Below are positions 34,628 through 63,575 of a stretch of DNA of 64,000 nucleotides, piece by piece; within the stretch, counting starts at the first letter, position 1; every line of letters begins with the position of its first letter. Source of the DNA: Pogonophryne albipinna (taxonomy: Eukaryota > Chordata > Actinopteri > Perciformes > Artedidraconidae). Location: contig CM053251.1 in assembly GCA_028583405.1 (NCBI GenBank), positions 10,613,495-10,677,494 on the forward strand, written 5' to 3'. The notes under the pieces were generated by a model, which saw only the letters and a program-made list of their open reading frames with translations, was not told where the DNA came from and did no database searches. Made by a program: the position numbers and the translations under genes.

Positions 34628-35697
34628 GCGAGCCGAAGTCCCTCCCTTTCCGGTGGAACTCCATGGGACCTTATTTAAAAATAATTATGTATTGAAGTCA
34701 ATGGCGATGGAAAAGTTATTTTTCCATCCCGTTTGAATTGTGCCACGAATTACACATATGATGTGTGTTGTCGTAAAACTGTGAAGTTACACTTATTTGT
34801 GTGTGAAACCGCTCAATGAACTACATCTCTGGTCTCTTACAATACACGCCACCAACACCAGAATGAGGTGTAATGTATTAAATGAGGTGGAAATCATTAC
34901 AGTCTGGGCATGTGGGCATGTTGAGGGCTGCTATTACACAAAGGGGGAGTTAGTCGGTTCCGTAAGAGCCAGCATGCGGGACCAGCTGTACAAGGTTTCT
35001 GTGAGTGTTAAATGAGTGTTATAACTTATGTGTAACGTTAATGTCAGCTAGCTAACATTAGCTAACAAGGTACACTCCTGTGTTTTGTTTTAGCAACTCG
35101 TTTTCTACGTACCTTGTCCTTGCCAACACTAATGCTATCCACAGCATACACAGCGATCACACAGTTCTTAATGAGAAAACTAGCTGCCAAAACAAAACAC
35201 GGGAGTATACCTTGTTAGCTAATGTTAGCTAGCCGACATTAACGTTACCATTACACTCGTTTAACACTCACCTCGGCTCTTACGGAATCAACTAACTTCC
35301 CAATTGTGTATATACAGCTCTCAACATGCCCAGACTTGTAGTGATTTTCTCCTCGTTCAATACTTTTCGCCTCATTCTGAAAGAAAGAGGTGAAATGTGC
35401 TAATGTGACGGCCGTCTTGGTGTTGGTGACGTTGTGTATTGTGCGGGACCAGAGATGTAGTACATTGAGTGGTTTCACACACAAAAAAGTGTTACTTCAC
35501 AGTCTTACGACAATATATATATTTTTTGACTTGCAAAATTATCTTTTAAATTGCCAAACATCTTATGTGTAATTCATGGCACAATTCAAACGGGATCGAA
35601 AGATAACTTTTCTCTCGCCATTGACTTCAATACATAATTTTTCCGAAATATGGTCCCATAGAGTTCCATCGGAAAGGGAGGGACTTCGGCTCTCTAT
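34622..35697. mobile_element. Hairpin DNA element 2 (near-complete palindrome)
   Basis: GAGCCGAAGTCCCTCCC at left and GGGAGGGACTTCGGCTC at right. The arms pair along most of their length, to GCTAACATTAGCTAACAAGG against CCTTGTTAGCTAATGTTAGC around 35050-35230. Same family as the element it abuts. Confidence 0.75.
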
Positions 35698-36017
35698 GGG
35701 AAAGAGTGTGTAAGCCATGTATTTGATACATGCATTGATGCTTTTTGATGTCAACATGAGCTTCTGTGAATATATTTAGTCACAGAAGTATTTAAAGGGA
35801 CACTTTACCTTCAAATATCCATACGAATAATTTAGAATAAGTCTCCCTGTTAGACATTGAATTCTTGAAGAAAACCTTTTATTATTGAATACATTTTAAT
35901 GTGTAATGAAGAATAAAAAACTGAAGTAATGTTAAGGCATTTAGGTAAATTGGGACTGCGTTTAACAACCGCAGAAATAATTCATAACATCTGTTTACAA
36001 CCTTCAATTCTTGACCG

Positions 36018-36861
36018 CATATGTGACCTGCTCCATCGAAATCAGTCGCATTGACCCGAAGACACATTTTGAGTTGTATACACTGTTGGAAAGAGGAGAT
36101 TCCTAGCTTTCTAATGATATCAGGATTGTTGTTCTACTCCAAATATTAAGCGAAATATGTCACATTATATAATGAGTGTCACCGAGTCATCATTTTGAGA
36201 AAAAGGCCTTTAAAGTTTCCTCTTCTCTGGAATCCATCGATCTGATTGATTATTAGTGGAGCAAATGATCAAAATACTACAGAGGGAAGATATTTTCGTT
36301 GGAGGGGAAGCCGTGTGTATACGTGTGTGTGTGGTGTGTATTGTGTTTGTTTCGCGGGGAAAACACTCACGAGAAACACCGGCTGTTGTTATGCCTGCTG
36401 TAACGTTAAGTTACTCCGTTCTCCGCTTGTAATTATGCCGTTACAAGCTTCAAAGTTGTATTTATCATCTGAATTTGCCGAAACAAGTTTAATATTCTGA
36501 AAGGCAAGACTTTGTTTAATTGAAATCAGATGAAAACAAACTGTAACGGACCCTGCCGTGTTATCTATGATTACTATACTCTTACATTCATAATTTCAGC
36601 CGGAGGGAGGCGGGGCAGATTGCGGAAGAGCAGATTGCGAGTGAGAGGTGCCTGTCTTCGTCCCTTTACAAGCTTCAAAAATGTATTTATCGTGTGATTT
36701 TGGAAATAAAAGTTTCATATTCTGAAAGCCAAGACTTTGTTTGTTTAAAATCAAACAAAACACCCGAACCCTGAAAAAATAGTTTTTTACGTAAATCCAC
36801 GTTTATTTTGAAATGAGCCGTTGCGACTTCCGACTGATTTCGATAGAGCGGGTCACATATG
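36018..36861. mobile_element. Unclassified inverted-repeat element
   Basis: CATATGTGACCTGCTCCATC at left, GATAGAGCGGGTCACATATG at right, imperfect repeats of about 40 bases. Inside, an 80-base unit (TTACAAGCTTCAAA ... AAGACTTTGTTT) occurs twice in tandem order at 36441 and 36662. Confidence 0.6.
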
Positions 36862-37359
36862 TTTAACACAAGCAACACTGAATAACTTTGAAACTGCTTG
36901 TAGGATTTAAAAGCCTGTTTGCAATATATTTATTTTTTGTCTTAAATGAAATATTATAAAATCAACAGATTAACAATGTTAGCATTTTTATGTCTTGCAG
37001 TATATGTGAAACCATGAAGAAACAGTCCGTCAGCACAACCTGAATATAAAGGATATACAAGCACAATACTCTCTCTGAGAAGTGGTGGACTAAAATTAAT
37101 GCTAATTAAAAACATTCATTGTTTAAGCCAAATGAAGCCAACCTAATTTCACATTTCTCCTTTGAATTTGGAGAAAAAGTCTATTCGATGTAGATGCCAA
37201 TGGGTTGTTATTTACATCTTTGTATACAACACATTTATATGATCTTCCTGAGTCCCATGGATTTTTTGAAAATGAAAGTAGTACATTACAATATACTAAA
37301 TATATCAATTAATCAACACATTTTACATACACCGATTCAATTAAGATGCCCATCTACAT

Positions 37360-37365
37360 TTTATT
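37360..37365 (-). terminator. Candidate mrc1 poly(A) signal
   Basis: AATAAA on the minus strand, about 190 bases after the stop codon. Further copies lie downstream. Confidence 0.4.
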
Positions 37366-37552
37366 AATTGGTTGATTTTTATAAAATCAAACACAATTTT
37401 AATTATAACAAACTGAGATTTATACATCAAATAAAACATTCTAATTGTTTTTCATAATTAAAGCTAGTTATTGCCAACTGCATTGATTTGTCAAAAGTGA
37501 AAATGAACTGCTGCTTTTTTCATCACAGAGTTATAACAAGCCCTGGGTTCTC

Positions 37553-55924
<18,372 letters not shown>

Positions 55925-56008
55925 GGTTGCTATTGAGATGTCTCACATCTGAAGACTTTATCCATGCGTTTCTTGCTGCGTTGTGTGTGAATAATTGTTG
56001 AACGTCAA

Positions 56009-56016
56009 TCTTATAG
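56009..56016 (-). promoter_or_regulatory. Possible mrc1 TATA box
   Basis: CTATAAGA on the minus strand, about 85 bases before the ATG, which would leave a 5' UTR of roughly 55 bases. Confidence 0.3.
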
Positions 56017-56700
56017 TACTGACACATCCTGTCCTGCCAAGTCGTCAGAACCTTTTAACATTTGTCTTAGACTTTTTTTCTCTGAGATTTCACTTCCGAT
56101 TTTGTTTCCCAGCACGCTAATGCTGATGCTTGCACATTTGGCTGTTTCATCTTCACACACATTCCCAGAAAATATTTCATAATAATCAGACAGGGTGGGA
56201 AACAAGAATGCTCCAGTAAATGATAATTTAAGTGTTAGCCAGTTAATGCATACTGTATAACCTGTGAACCAGAGCAAAACAAAACAGGTTTTCTCTCCTA
56301 TCTCAACATACATTACAAGCCAATACGGTAACCTACAGTAATTGCATTTATTACTTGGTATTGTTACATTTATGAATATAAATGAAAGTGCCTGCTATGA
56401 TTTTGACACCCTTATGTGAGGACAGAGGAAACAGATGTGATACAAATTGCTGTTGATGCAAAGCATGATTCACACGGATAATAAAGTACATTGCGGTTGG
56501 TCGTTTGGTTCTTCCCAGACATATTGTGTTATATTCCCAACAAGGAAGCTATCATAATGCTGACTTTCTTTTTTGTTGTGGTTGTATCCGAGCAAATATT
56601 GGGCCTTCTCAAGAATTGTTTGCCAGAATGTCCCCAGTGCTATTTCTGTTGTGGTAAAATGATTTTTCGACATATTTAGTGTGTTTCATAGAATGGTTGT

Positions 56701-57700
56701 NNNNNNNNNNNNNNNNNNNNNNNNNNNNNNNNNNNNNNNNNNNNNNNNNNNNNNNNNNNNNNNNNNNNNNNNNNNNNNNNNNNNNNNNNNNNNNNNNNNN
56801 NNNNNNNNNNNNNNNNNNNNNNNNNNNNNNNNNNNNNNNNNNNNNNNNNNNNNNNNNNNNNNNNNNNNNNNNNNNNNNNNNNNNNNNNNNNNNNNNNNNN
56901 NNNNNNNNNNNNNNNNNNNNNNNNNNNNNNNNNNNNNNNNNNNNNNNNNNNNNNNNNNNNNNNNNNNNNNNNNNNNNNNNNNNNNNNNNNNNNNNNNNNN
57001 NNNNNNNNNNNNNNNNNNNNNNNNNNNNNNNNNNNNNNNNNNNNNNNNNNNNNNNNNNNNNNNNNNNNNNNNNNNNNNNNNNNNNNNNNNNNNNNNNNNN
57101 NNNNNNNNNNNNNNNNNNNNNNNNNNNNNNNNNNNNNNNNNNNNNNNNNNNNNNNNNNNNNNNNNNNNNNNNNNNNNNNNNNNNNNNNNNNNNNNNNNNN
57201 NNNNNNNNNNNNNNNNNNNNNNNNNNNNNNNNNNNNNNNNNNNNNNNNNNNNNNNNNNNNNNNNNNNNNNNNNNNNNNNNNNNNNNNNNNNNNNNNNNNN
57301 NNNNNNNNNNNNNNNNNNNNNNNNNNNNNNNNNNNNNNNNNNNNNNNNNNNNNNNNNNNNNNNNNNNNNNNNNNNNNNNNNNNNNNNNNNNNNNNNNNNN
57401 NNNNNNNNNNNNNNNNNNNNNNNNNNNNNNNNNNNNNNNNNNNNNNNNNNNNNNNNNNNNNNNNNNNNNNNNNNNNNNNNNNNNNNNNNNNNNNNNNNNN
57501 NNNNNNNNNNNNNNNNNNNNNNNNNNNNNNNNNNNNNNNNNNNNNNNNNNNNNNNNNNNNNNNNNNNNNNNNNNNNNNNNNNNNNNNNNNNNNNNNNNNN
57601 NNNNNNNNNNNNNNNNNNNNNNNNNNNNNNNNNNNNNNNNNNNNNNNNNNNNNNNNNNNNNNNNNNNNNNNNNNNNNNNNNNNNNNNNNNNNNNNNNNNN
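56701..57700. other. Assembly gap (1,000 N)
   Basis: Exactly 1,000 N, a placeholder length. Open frames reported across it are meaningless. It may hide the 5' exons of the SAM-domain gene. Confidence 1.
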
Positions 57701-57839
57701 AAGCCATATCAACATTCCTGTTGAATTGTTCATTCAGGGTTCACTGCAGAATCAAAACCAGCTTGATGGTGTTTTGGTCTGTGACTCCTTTTTATTTTAG
57801 TTTGTGTTACCTTGTGGTTGTACTGTTAAGTAACTTGAA

Positions 57840-57947
57840 AAATAACCATAATAACCGACATGAAAAAATATCGTGATAAATATCGTCTATCGTGATACCG
57901 CTTGAAAAATATCGTGATATTATATTTTTCAATATCGCCCACCCCTA
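57840..57947. mobile_element. Right end of a hAT-like MITE
   Basis: Repeats of ATATCGTGATA and the end CAATATCGCCCACCCCTAA. The left end probably lies in the gap. Confidence 0.45.
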
Positions 57948-58070
57948 AGTGCAAAATCTTGTGAAGCCAGACAGAAATGTACATTACTCTTTCATTTTAT
58001 GTATTTAGATAAATATGTTATTAGTTGCTTTTTACCTTATTATTAACTGTGTGGTTAAATCTGTTTTCAG

Positions 58071-58195
58071 CTGCTAATATAAGCAGAGACATGCTGCCCA
58101 GCCTATCTAAGGAGGACTTGCGTGATCTCCTTCCTGGGTCTGAGCACTTCTTCAGAAAAAGAACCATTTGGAGACTGACTCATGATGATAATGAG
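58071..58195 (+). CDS. SAMD3-like visible exon 1 (SAM domain end)
   Basis: ANISRDMLPSLSKEDLRDLL then PGSEHFFRKRTIWRLTHDDN. Acceptor TTTCAG, donor GTAATT, phase 0 at the end. Confidence 0.7.
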
Positions 58196-58385
58196 GTAAT
58201 TCCAGATTCTAACATTTGAGGAACTTTAAACCTGTTACCAAGTAAGCCTTTCCTAGTCATCATGCAGTTAATTGAAGACGTGGAGTTTTTTGGTTGTATT
58301 GATTTTTTTTTTTGTCACAGTGTAGTGTTCTTTTCATTGTAAATACCATTATTTATATATATATATATATGCATCTTTTATACAG

Positions 58386-58868
58386 GGCCAGGAGAGAGAC
58401 CTGTGTAGACCGAGTACCTCTCATGGGACTTGTGATTTCAGCCCTATTCCCACCCACCAACCTTCCTTGTTTGCCTCCTCTTCCTCCTCCTGCCCCAACC
58501 CCTCTCCATCCCCTGTCTTTTCTCCACCCTCCTTCCCCTCTCAAAGCCCACAACCCCAACATGGTGCCAGCAGAACCGTACAGCTTCCTAGTCCACTGTA
58601 TGTCTTATACACAGACACAGAATTGGAGCAATCACAAAGCACCTTTTCTGAAAAGCAGCGTGCTGGAGAAGAAGGAGACTACGTCCTTTCCAAAGATCTT
58701 CGCTGTCGATTGATCAGGAATACAGTCACAAGCATGATTTCCATTAAAAGAGCAGCTGGGGATGACTTTAACTATCCATGCAGCCGTGAACTCACTGTAA
58801 TGGCGAAGCGTCTAATTGAGTACTACCCAATGCTTCGGGACAGATCTCAAACCAGTAGAGCTGAGTGG
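58386..58868 (+). CDS. SAMD3-like visible exon 2
   Basis: 161 codons. A Ser/Pro-rich low-complexity part (SSSSCPNPSPSPVFSPPSFP), then a folded-looking segment SKDLRCRLIRNTVTSMISIK ... MAKRLIEYYPMLRD. Confidence 0.7.
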
Positions 58869-59061
58869 GTATGTCACTATTCAAGTTTTCAACTCATGGT
58901 TCAGACAAAGCACTGCAATCATTTGCCTATCAAACTGGGAGTGATGTGTTTTATCCAGTTCAATAAGAGCTCTGTGCAACTGCTTGTATGGTGTATTTTG
59001 TTTGATACAAGTTTGTTTAATGTGAGTTATAACACAACCTGTTGTGTGTGTGTCTTGTAAG

Positions 59062-59281
59062 GAAACTGTGAAAAAGCAGCTTTTGAAAAGGATCCAGAAT
59101 GTGACAACCCCCAAAAAGAAGCAGGGTTCAACTCCTTCAAGAAAGAGGCCTAGGAGTTTAAGCTTTCAGAGCAGCCATGAGACGTCCACTGATGAGACTG
59201 ATGAATCCACCGCATCCACCTTGATCTTGGAGAGATCACCACCATCTCGATGCAGCGCCCCGGAGGCTGAACAGTTATGTG
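59062..59281 (+). CDS. SAMD3-like visible exon 3
   Basis: ETVKKQLLKRIQNVTTPKKK then SRKRPRSLSF, a basic, possibly nuclear-targeting stretch, and a Ser/Thr/Glu-rich part. Ends in phase 1. Confidence 0.7.
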
Positions 59282-59483
59282 GTAAGTACAGAAATTGAAA
59301 TAGTAGATAGTTCAATCTCTTCAAGAAAATGTAACAATATCAATAAGCTATTTTAGAACCCTTTTTTATTCAAGATTACTCATCTATGTTTGCCCTGTAT
59401 CAGTCACTATGGCTGTTTGTGTGTTAATGTCTCATTTAAACTTTAACATCAGAAATGAAAATAGTGGGGTTTATGTTTTCTAG

Positions 59484-59701
59484 CATCAGAAACTGAGAGC
59501 CCACAGACCCAGGCGAGACATTATAAGACTCTACAGGCGATGTATAAAACCAAGGCCAGACCAAACAAGATGGATGTTGCTCAGCTCCTGGACCTCGAAA
59601 TCCAAGCGAGAAGGGCCTTCATTGACTCTGATGTTACAAAGGAGCAGGACAGGCCTTCCAACATTCTTAAAGCTTATCCTTGCTTTGGAGAACTGGATCA
59701 T
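59484..59701 (+). CDS. SAMD3-like visible exon 4
   Basis: ASETESPQTQARHYKTLQAM then QLLDLEIQARRAFIDSDVTK and ILKAYPCFGELDH. Donor GTAAAC, phase 0. Confidence 0.68.
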
Positions 59702-60155
59702 GTAAACAAATGTTTTCGTTTTATGTACAACTATGCTTCCTAATTCGGTTAACGTTAGACCACATTTGAAATGAGAAATGGTATGACAATTAAATCAGAT
59801 CGGTCTCATTATTTATAAATAAATGACTCAAATATGCTTATTGAATACACATATTTATTCTGCATAGATATATAAAAACCCTCCACTTATTTAAAAAGAA
59901 CACTTTTCACAAATGTGCTTCTGATACACACAACATTATTTTGTTAGTAGTATTGGTCCACAATACGTATTTAAAAATAATGTGTGCATCAGACATATTT
60001 CTATGTGCACTGTAATATTTTTGTTAAGTGACCATTTAAATAACATTATACACATATGAATCTTTTTTTGGAAATTAAATTAAGAGACGAATTACTAACC
60101 CTTGGAATGTAGATTTGAATGTTTCTCCTATATATTTTCTCTCTCGTTGTCTTAG
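59702..60155 (+). other. SAMD3-like intron
   Basis: AT-rich intron; no element recognised. Confidence 0.5.
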
Positions 60156-60217
60156 CTAATGGATGAACTACGGCGGATCCTCAATCAAGGCAACTCCCAC
60201 TTCTTAACGGAACTTAA

Positions 60218-62307
60218 AGAGCCTGTGACACGAGTTTCCCCCATCATCCAAACCCATCAATTTGAGTAAATATTGTCCCCTTGAAAACCGTTACTGAACT
60301 GATTTTGGATATTTGTACTTTGATAACCATTAATCTGCCCTTCAATGTTGACCATTTTCTGGATCTTCTCTGGGATTCTTCAAGTCCCGCCAAATTATGG
60401 GTGACGTCATTGCGGGCACAGCGCTCCAGCTGCACCGTTCAGGATCCCAGCATCTGCATGTAAACGCACGATGGTGCACACAGCAGCAAGCTCAGACAGC
60501 GATGACAGTTTAATTTTGAACGTGTCTGAGAGCTCATATGAGGCTGAAGGATCGGTTTATGTTGTATCTGTTAGAAGTTTAGGAATTAGGTGCGTCAATA
60601 TGGGCGATCATACGGTCATGTAGCCAGTGGTGGACTGGGACTAAAAATCATCCCGGGACTCTCGACCGGCCCACTTCGGTACCGCTAGTAAATTGTCAAC
60701 GGGGGGAGTGGGGGATGTCGGGGGCGGCGGGTGCTGTAGGCTGGGGAAGGCTAAGCCTTCCCAAATATTTGTGTCACTGCATCCTGGTAAAATACAAATA
60801 TAATGTATAATGTCTGTGTCTTTGACATTAGCGCTGCTAGGCACCTGTGCCCTGTACTACGAAGCCAGTTCAACATACCCTGGATATGTTTGAGTAACAA
60901 ACAAACTAACAACAACAAACTAACAAACGAGATCTCGCTAAGCGGTCCTACGACGCTGGTTATTAACTCGGTAAATCAAGCCAGGGTTTCTCTCACCAGC
61001 TGAGAGCGCGTTCGCGTCTAAGACACGAGTGGATCTGACTTTAATTACATTTGACTTGAGTGTTTCGTCAACATAATGTGTTGCTTAAAATAATACTTCT
61101 GCATACAGTATGTGACACTGTAAGTGTTGCACGGCCAGATACGGCTGGAGAAGCTGACTCGGATAAGGAAATATATGATATATTATGATATTATATGATC
61201 GATGATCTGATTGATGATGTAATATGAATGATAAGTGCGACACGTCGGCGTCTTCTCTGCATACGGCAGTTTAAACTGTATTTCCTTTATCCTGTAATAT
61301 AACTTGAGAGATTTAAACTCCGCACACTGAGTTGATCTCTTTTCTATAGACGCCGGAGGCGGGCAGCGTCAGGTAAAACAAGTTATTTAGCCTTCCCAAA
61401 CCTGAGCCTCACGCGCCGCCTATGGGGATGTACTAGTGACTTATCCGACCGGCCCACTTCGGTACCGGCCCATCGGGATTCGTCCCGATGGCCAGTCCGC
61501 CACTGCACCCAGCCCACGTAAACTGTCAACGGGGGGAGCCTCGCTGCGGGGAAACGGTGGACCTAGTGTCCCGATCGGAGTGGGAATAATAATAATAATA
61601 ATAATCCGTGCATTTTATCCACTAATTTCCCCAACATTGTGGTAAAAAAAAACACACGTTTAATCCATGTTGGTGTACTACAACTACAAAAAGCATCGGT
61701 TTGTTTTCTCATCAGGAAATGCAGACCGGCTCAAACAAACGATTTTTAATCATCATTCTCACGATCATTTAATGTATCATATGTTCGCCGAATTGACATG
61801 AAAGCACTAATAAATGTAGTTTAATCCACTTGAGTTTACAACTACAAAAATAATCGATTTGTTTTTATATCACATCCTACGGGAGGAAATTCAGCAGCTC
61901 TCACTACCGATTTGTAATCCTAATTTAATCATCATCTTCACCACGATCATTTATGTTTATGTTCGCCGAATTGACATGAAAGCACTGACAAATATGAATA
62001 TACTGTAGTCAACTTCATTAAAACGTTATTAACGTGCCTAAACTCAGTAATTCACAATTTCTACGCATGACAACACACTTTGTCCGTGTTTCGCTCTCTC
62101 ACCGCACAGTGAAGCGTTCCCGCATTGACGTCACTTCCGGCTTCCCCCAAAACTTCAAAATGACTCAAGGAATTTCCCCGCGATGTTCGAAATTATTGAT
62201 ATTTATCGGAACGGTATCGCATCTTCTTTTTTAAACTGACGGTTCGAGATTACTAGTAGCCCAATATTTCATTGCACAACAGTTGTTGGGATGCTGTCAC
62301 AGGCTCT
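60218..62307. mobile_element. TTAA-target DNA transposon (piggyBac or Kolobok type)
   Basis: Perfect 13-base inverted ends AGAGCCTGTGACA and TGTCACAGGCTCT, with TTAA at 60214-60217 and 62308-62311. No intact transposase; a short frame from 60471 (MVHTAASSDSDDSLILNVSE) ends at the nested element. Inserted in a coding exon of the SAMD3-like gene. Confidence 0.9.
60625..61505. mobile_element. hAT-like element nested in the TTAA element
   Basis: CAGTGGTGGACTGGGACT at left, AGTCCGCCACTG at right; both sides carry GACCGGCCCACTTCGGTACC. The 8-bp flanks CATGTAGC and CACCCAGC match only in part. Confidence 0.55.
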
Positions 62308-62470
62308 TTAAGACCCGGTGGGGGACCTTTTGTGAGAGGGCACAGTTTTATGGAGTTTTCAAAAAAGCTCATGAGGCCTCCGCAGCTTGACAAAGGTGAT
62401 TATTATCTCTGACCATGTCTGTTTATTAACTGACTGCAGGAAACGGAATGACACTTCTTTTTTTCAACAG

Positions 62471-62580
62471 TAAAGCACTCAATTGCCATGATGAAGGCTT
62501 TACCAGAGATGTTCCCATCACCTATGGCCCCATCCAAGAAGTTAAGGCATGCAAGTGAGGCTGTGCTCCACGTCCTTGAG
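62471..62580 (+). CDS. SAMD3-like visible exon 6
   Basis: VKHSIAMMKALPEMFPSPMA then PSKKLRHASEAVLHVLE, a conserved block of the family. Phase 1 to 0. Confidence 0.7.
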
Positions 62581-62686
62581 GTAAGAACATTTCTAAGAAT
62601 TTTCTCATGTCGATACAAAGAGTGAAATGTTGTGATCATATTTGTTTGGCTTTTTGTGATGATTTCTTTGTCTGTTTTTGTGTCAG

Positions 62687-62998
62687 TCTGCAGAAGACCC
62701 CAACACCTTTCTTCAGACACGACCACTCTCCAGCCCTGTTGTCGTCATCTGCGAAACCAACTGTATACTGGCCATTGGAACCAAGCCCGTGCTCATCTTC
62801 CCAAAAGAGGACATTCATGAAAGCGTGATGTATCTCATGGCATGTTATTACACCTTTCACCTCACCTATCCTAAGTGCATTGCAACATTTCTGTCAGTGG
62901 TGCAGACTGAAGTCCTCTTGGACGCCATTCACGACCGTGACATGACTACTTCATACAAAAAGGCTATGGCCGACTGGAAAAAGTTCATAAGTGATTAG
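62687..62998 (+). CDS. SAMD3-like visible last exon
   Basis: 103 codons and TAG: SAEDPNTFLQTRPLSSPVVV, CILAIGTKPVLIFPKEDIHE, YTFHLTYPKCIATFLSVVQT, YKKAMADWKKFISD. Well conserved and without internal stops. Confidence 0.72.
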   Translation, partial: SAEDPNTFLQTRPLSSPVVVICETNCILAIGTKPVLIFPKEDIHESVMYLMACYYTFHLTYPKCIATFLSVVQTEVLLDAIHDRDMTTSYKKAMADWKKFISD

Positions 62999-63008
62999 GG
63001 CACTTATA

Positions 63009-63437
63009 TATGAGGGGCCGCTAGGGACATTATTCAGAAATACTGTTCACATACACATGTGAAACACTCTCACACACACAACTGAAACCAACATAATTTA
63101 CAAACATATGTAAAAAATCTCTCATATACACATATGAAACGCTCTCACACACACACCTGAAACACTCACACACACACCTGAAACACTCACACAATCCCAT
63201 ATCTGTGGGAGAGCGTTTCAGGTGTGTGTGTGAGTGCGTATCACATGTGTATATGAGTGCGTTTGACATGTATATGTGAATAACTTTGGATTTCATGTGT
63301 GTGCGAGCGTTTCATATGTGTATATGAGAGATTTTTACATATGTTTGTAAATTATGTTGGTTTCAGTTGTGTGTGTGAGTGTTTCACATGTTTATGTGAA
63401 CGGTATTTCTGAATAATGTCCATAGCGGCCCCTCATA
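63009..63437. mobile_element. Foldback (palindromic) element, 429 bp
   Basis: TATGAGGGGCCGCTAGGGAC at left pairs with GTCCATAGCGGCCCCTCATA at right, and the arms match for about 190 bases to a centre near 63200 with CACACAC/GTGTGTG-rich sequence. A TA target would fit. Starts 11 bases after the SAMD3-like stop codon. Confidence 0.8.
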
Positions 63438-63569
63438 CTTATAGTCCTATTGAAAATTGTCAAAAGTGTCATGAGAATTTCACTTGCGTTGCATTTTACA
63501 GTGAAATAATGTTCTGTTTTTCTCTAAAGACATATCTGATGACTGACCTTTACTACGCTGTTTGAAAAC

Positions 63570-63575
63570 AATAAA
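63570..63575 (+). terminator. Candidate poly(A) signal of the SAMD3-like gene
   Basis: AATAAA, 570 bases after the stop and beyond the foldback insertion. Confidence 0.4.

Larger units (their letters stand above)
60156..62395 (+). pseudogene. SAMD3-like visible exon 5, split by transposon
   Basis: 60156-60217 reads LMDELRRILNQGNSHFLTEL, then the 2.09 kb insertion. 62312-62395 carries the rest (TRWGTFCERAQFYGVF), then a six-A run after which the family frame (KLMRPPQLDK) continues only one base off. Without the insertion the exon is 146 bases, one more than the flanking phases allow. Confidence 0.7.
58071..62998 (+). pseudogene. SAM-domain (SAMD3-like) gene, 3' part, disrupted
   Basis: Seven exons are visible. 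The first reads DMLPSLSKEDLRDLLPGSEH, the shape of the end of a SAM domain, a small protein- or RNA-binding fold. A Pro/Ser-rich stretch and a basic region follow. The C-terminus (MKALPEMFPSPMAPSKKLRH, VVICETNCILAIGT, AYYYT-like MACYYTFHLTYPKC, MADWKKFISD) resembles human SAMD3 and a multi-copy fish family of unknown function. The first visible exon starts in phase 1, so 5' exons are missing here, probably in the gap. Exon 5 is split by a TTAA transposon and has one extra base. A poly(A) signal lies at 63570. The name rests on remembered similarity; the reading frames are seen directly. Confidence 0.6.

Noticed and set aside
56011..56313. 100-codon minus-strand frame upstream of mrc1
   Set aside because: No recognised domain or splice link to the signal-peptide exon; it overlaps the likely promoter.
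56609..57800. Long open frames of 340-370 codons on both strands
   Set aside because: They consist almost entirely of N from the assembly gap.
63013..63430. CRISPR-like repeats (GAAACACTCACACACACAC units)
   Set aside because: Eukaryotic context; the repeats are irregular, have no spacers of constant size, and form the arms of a palindromic element.
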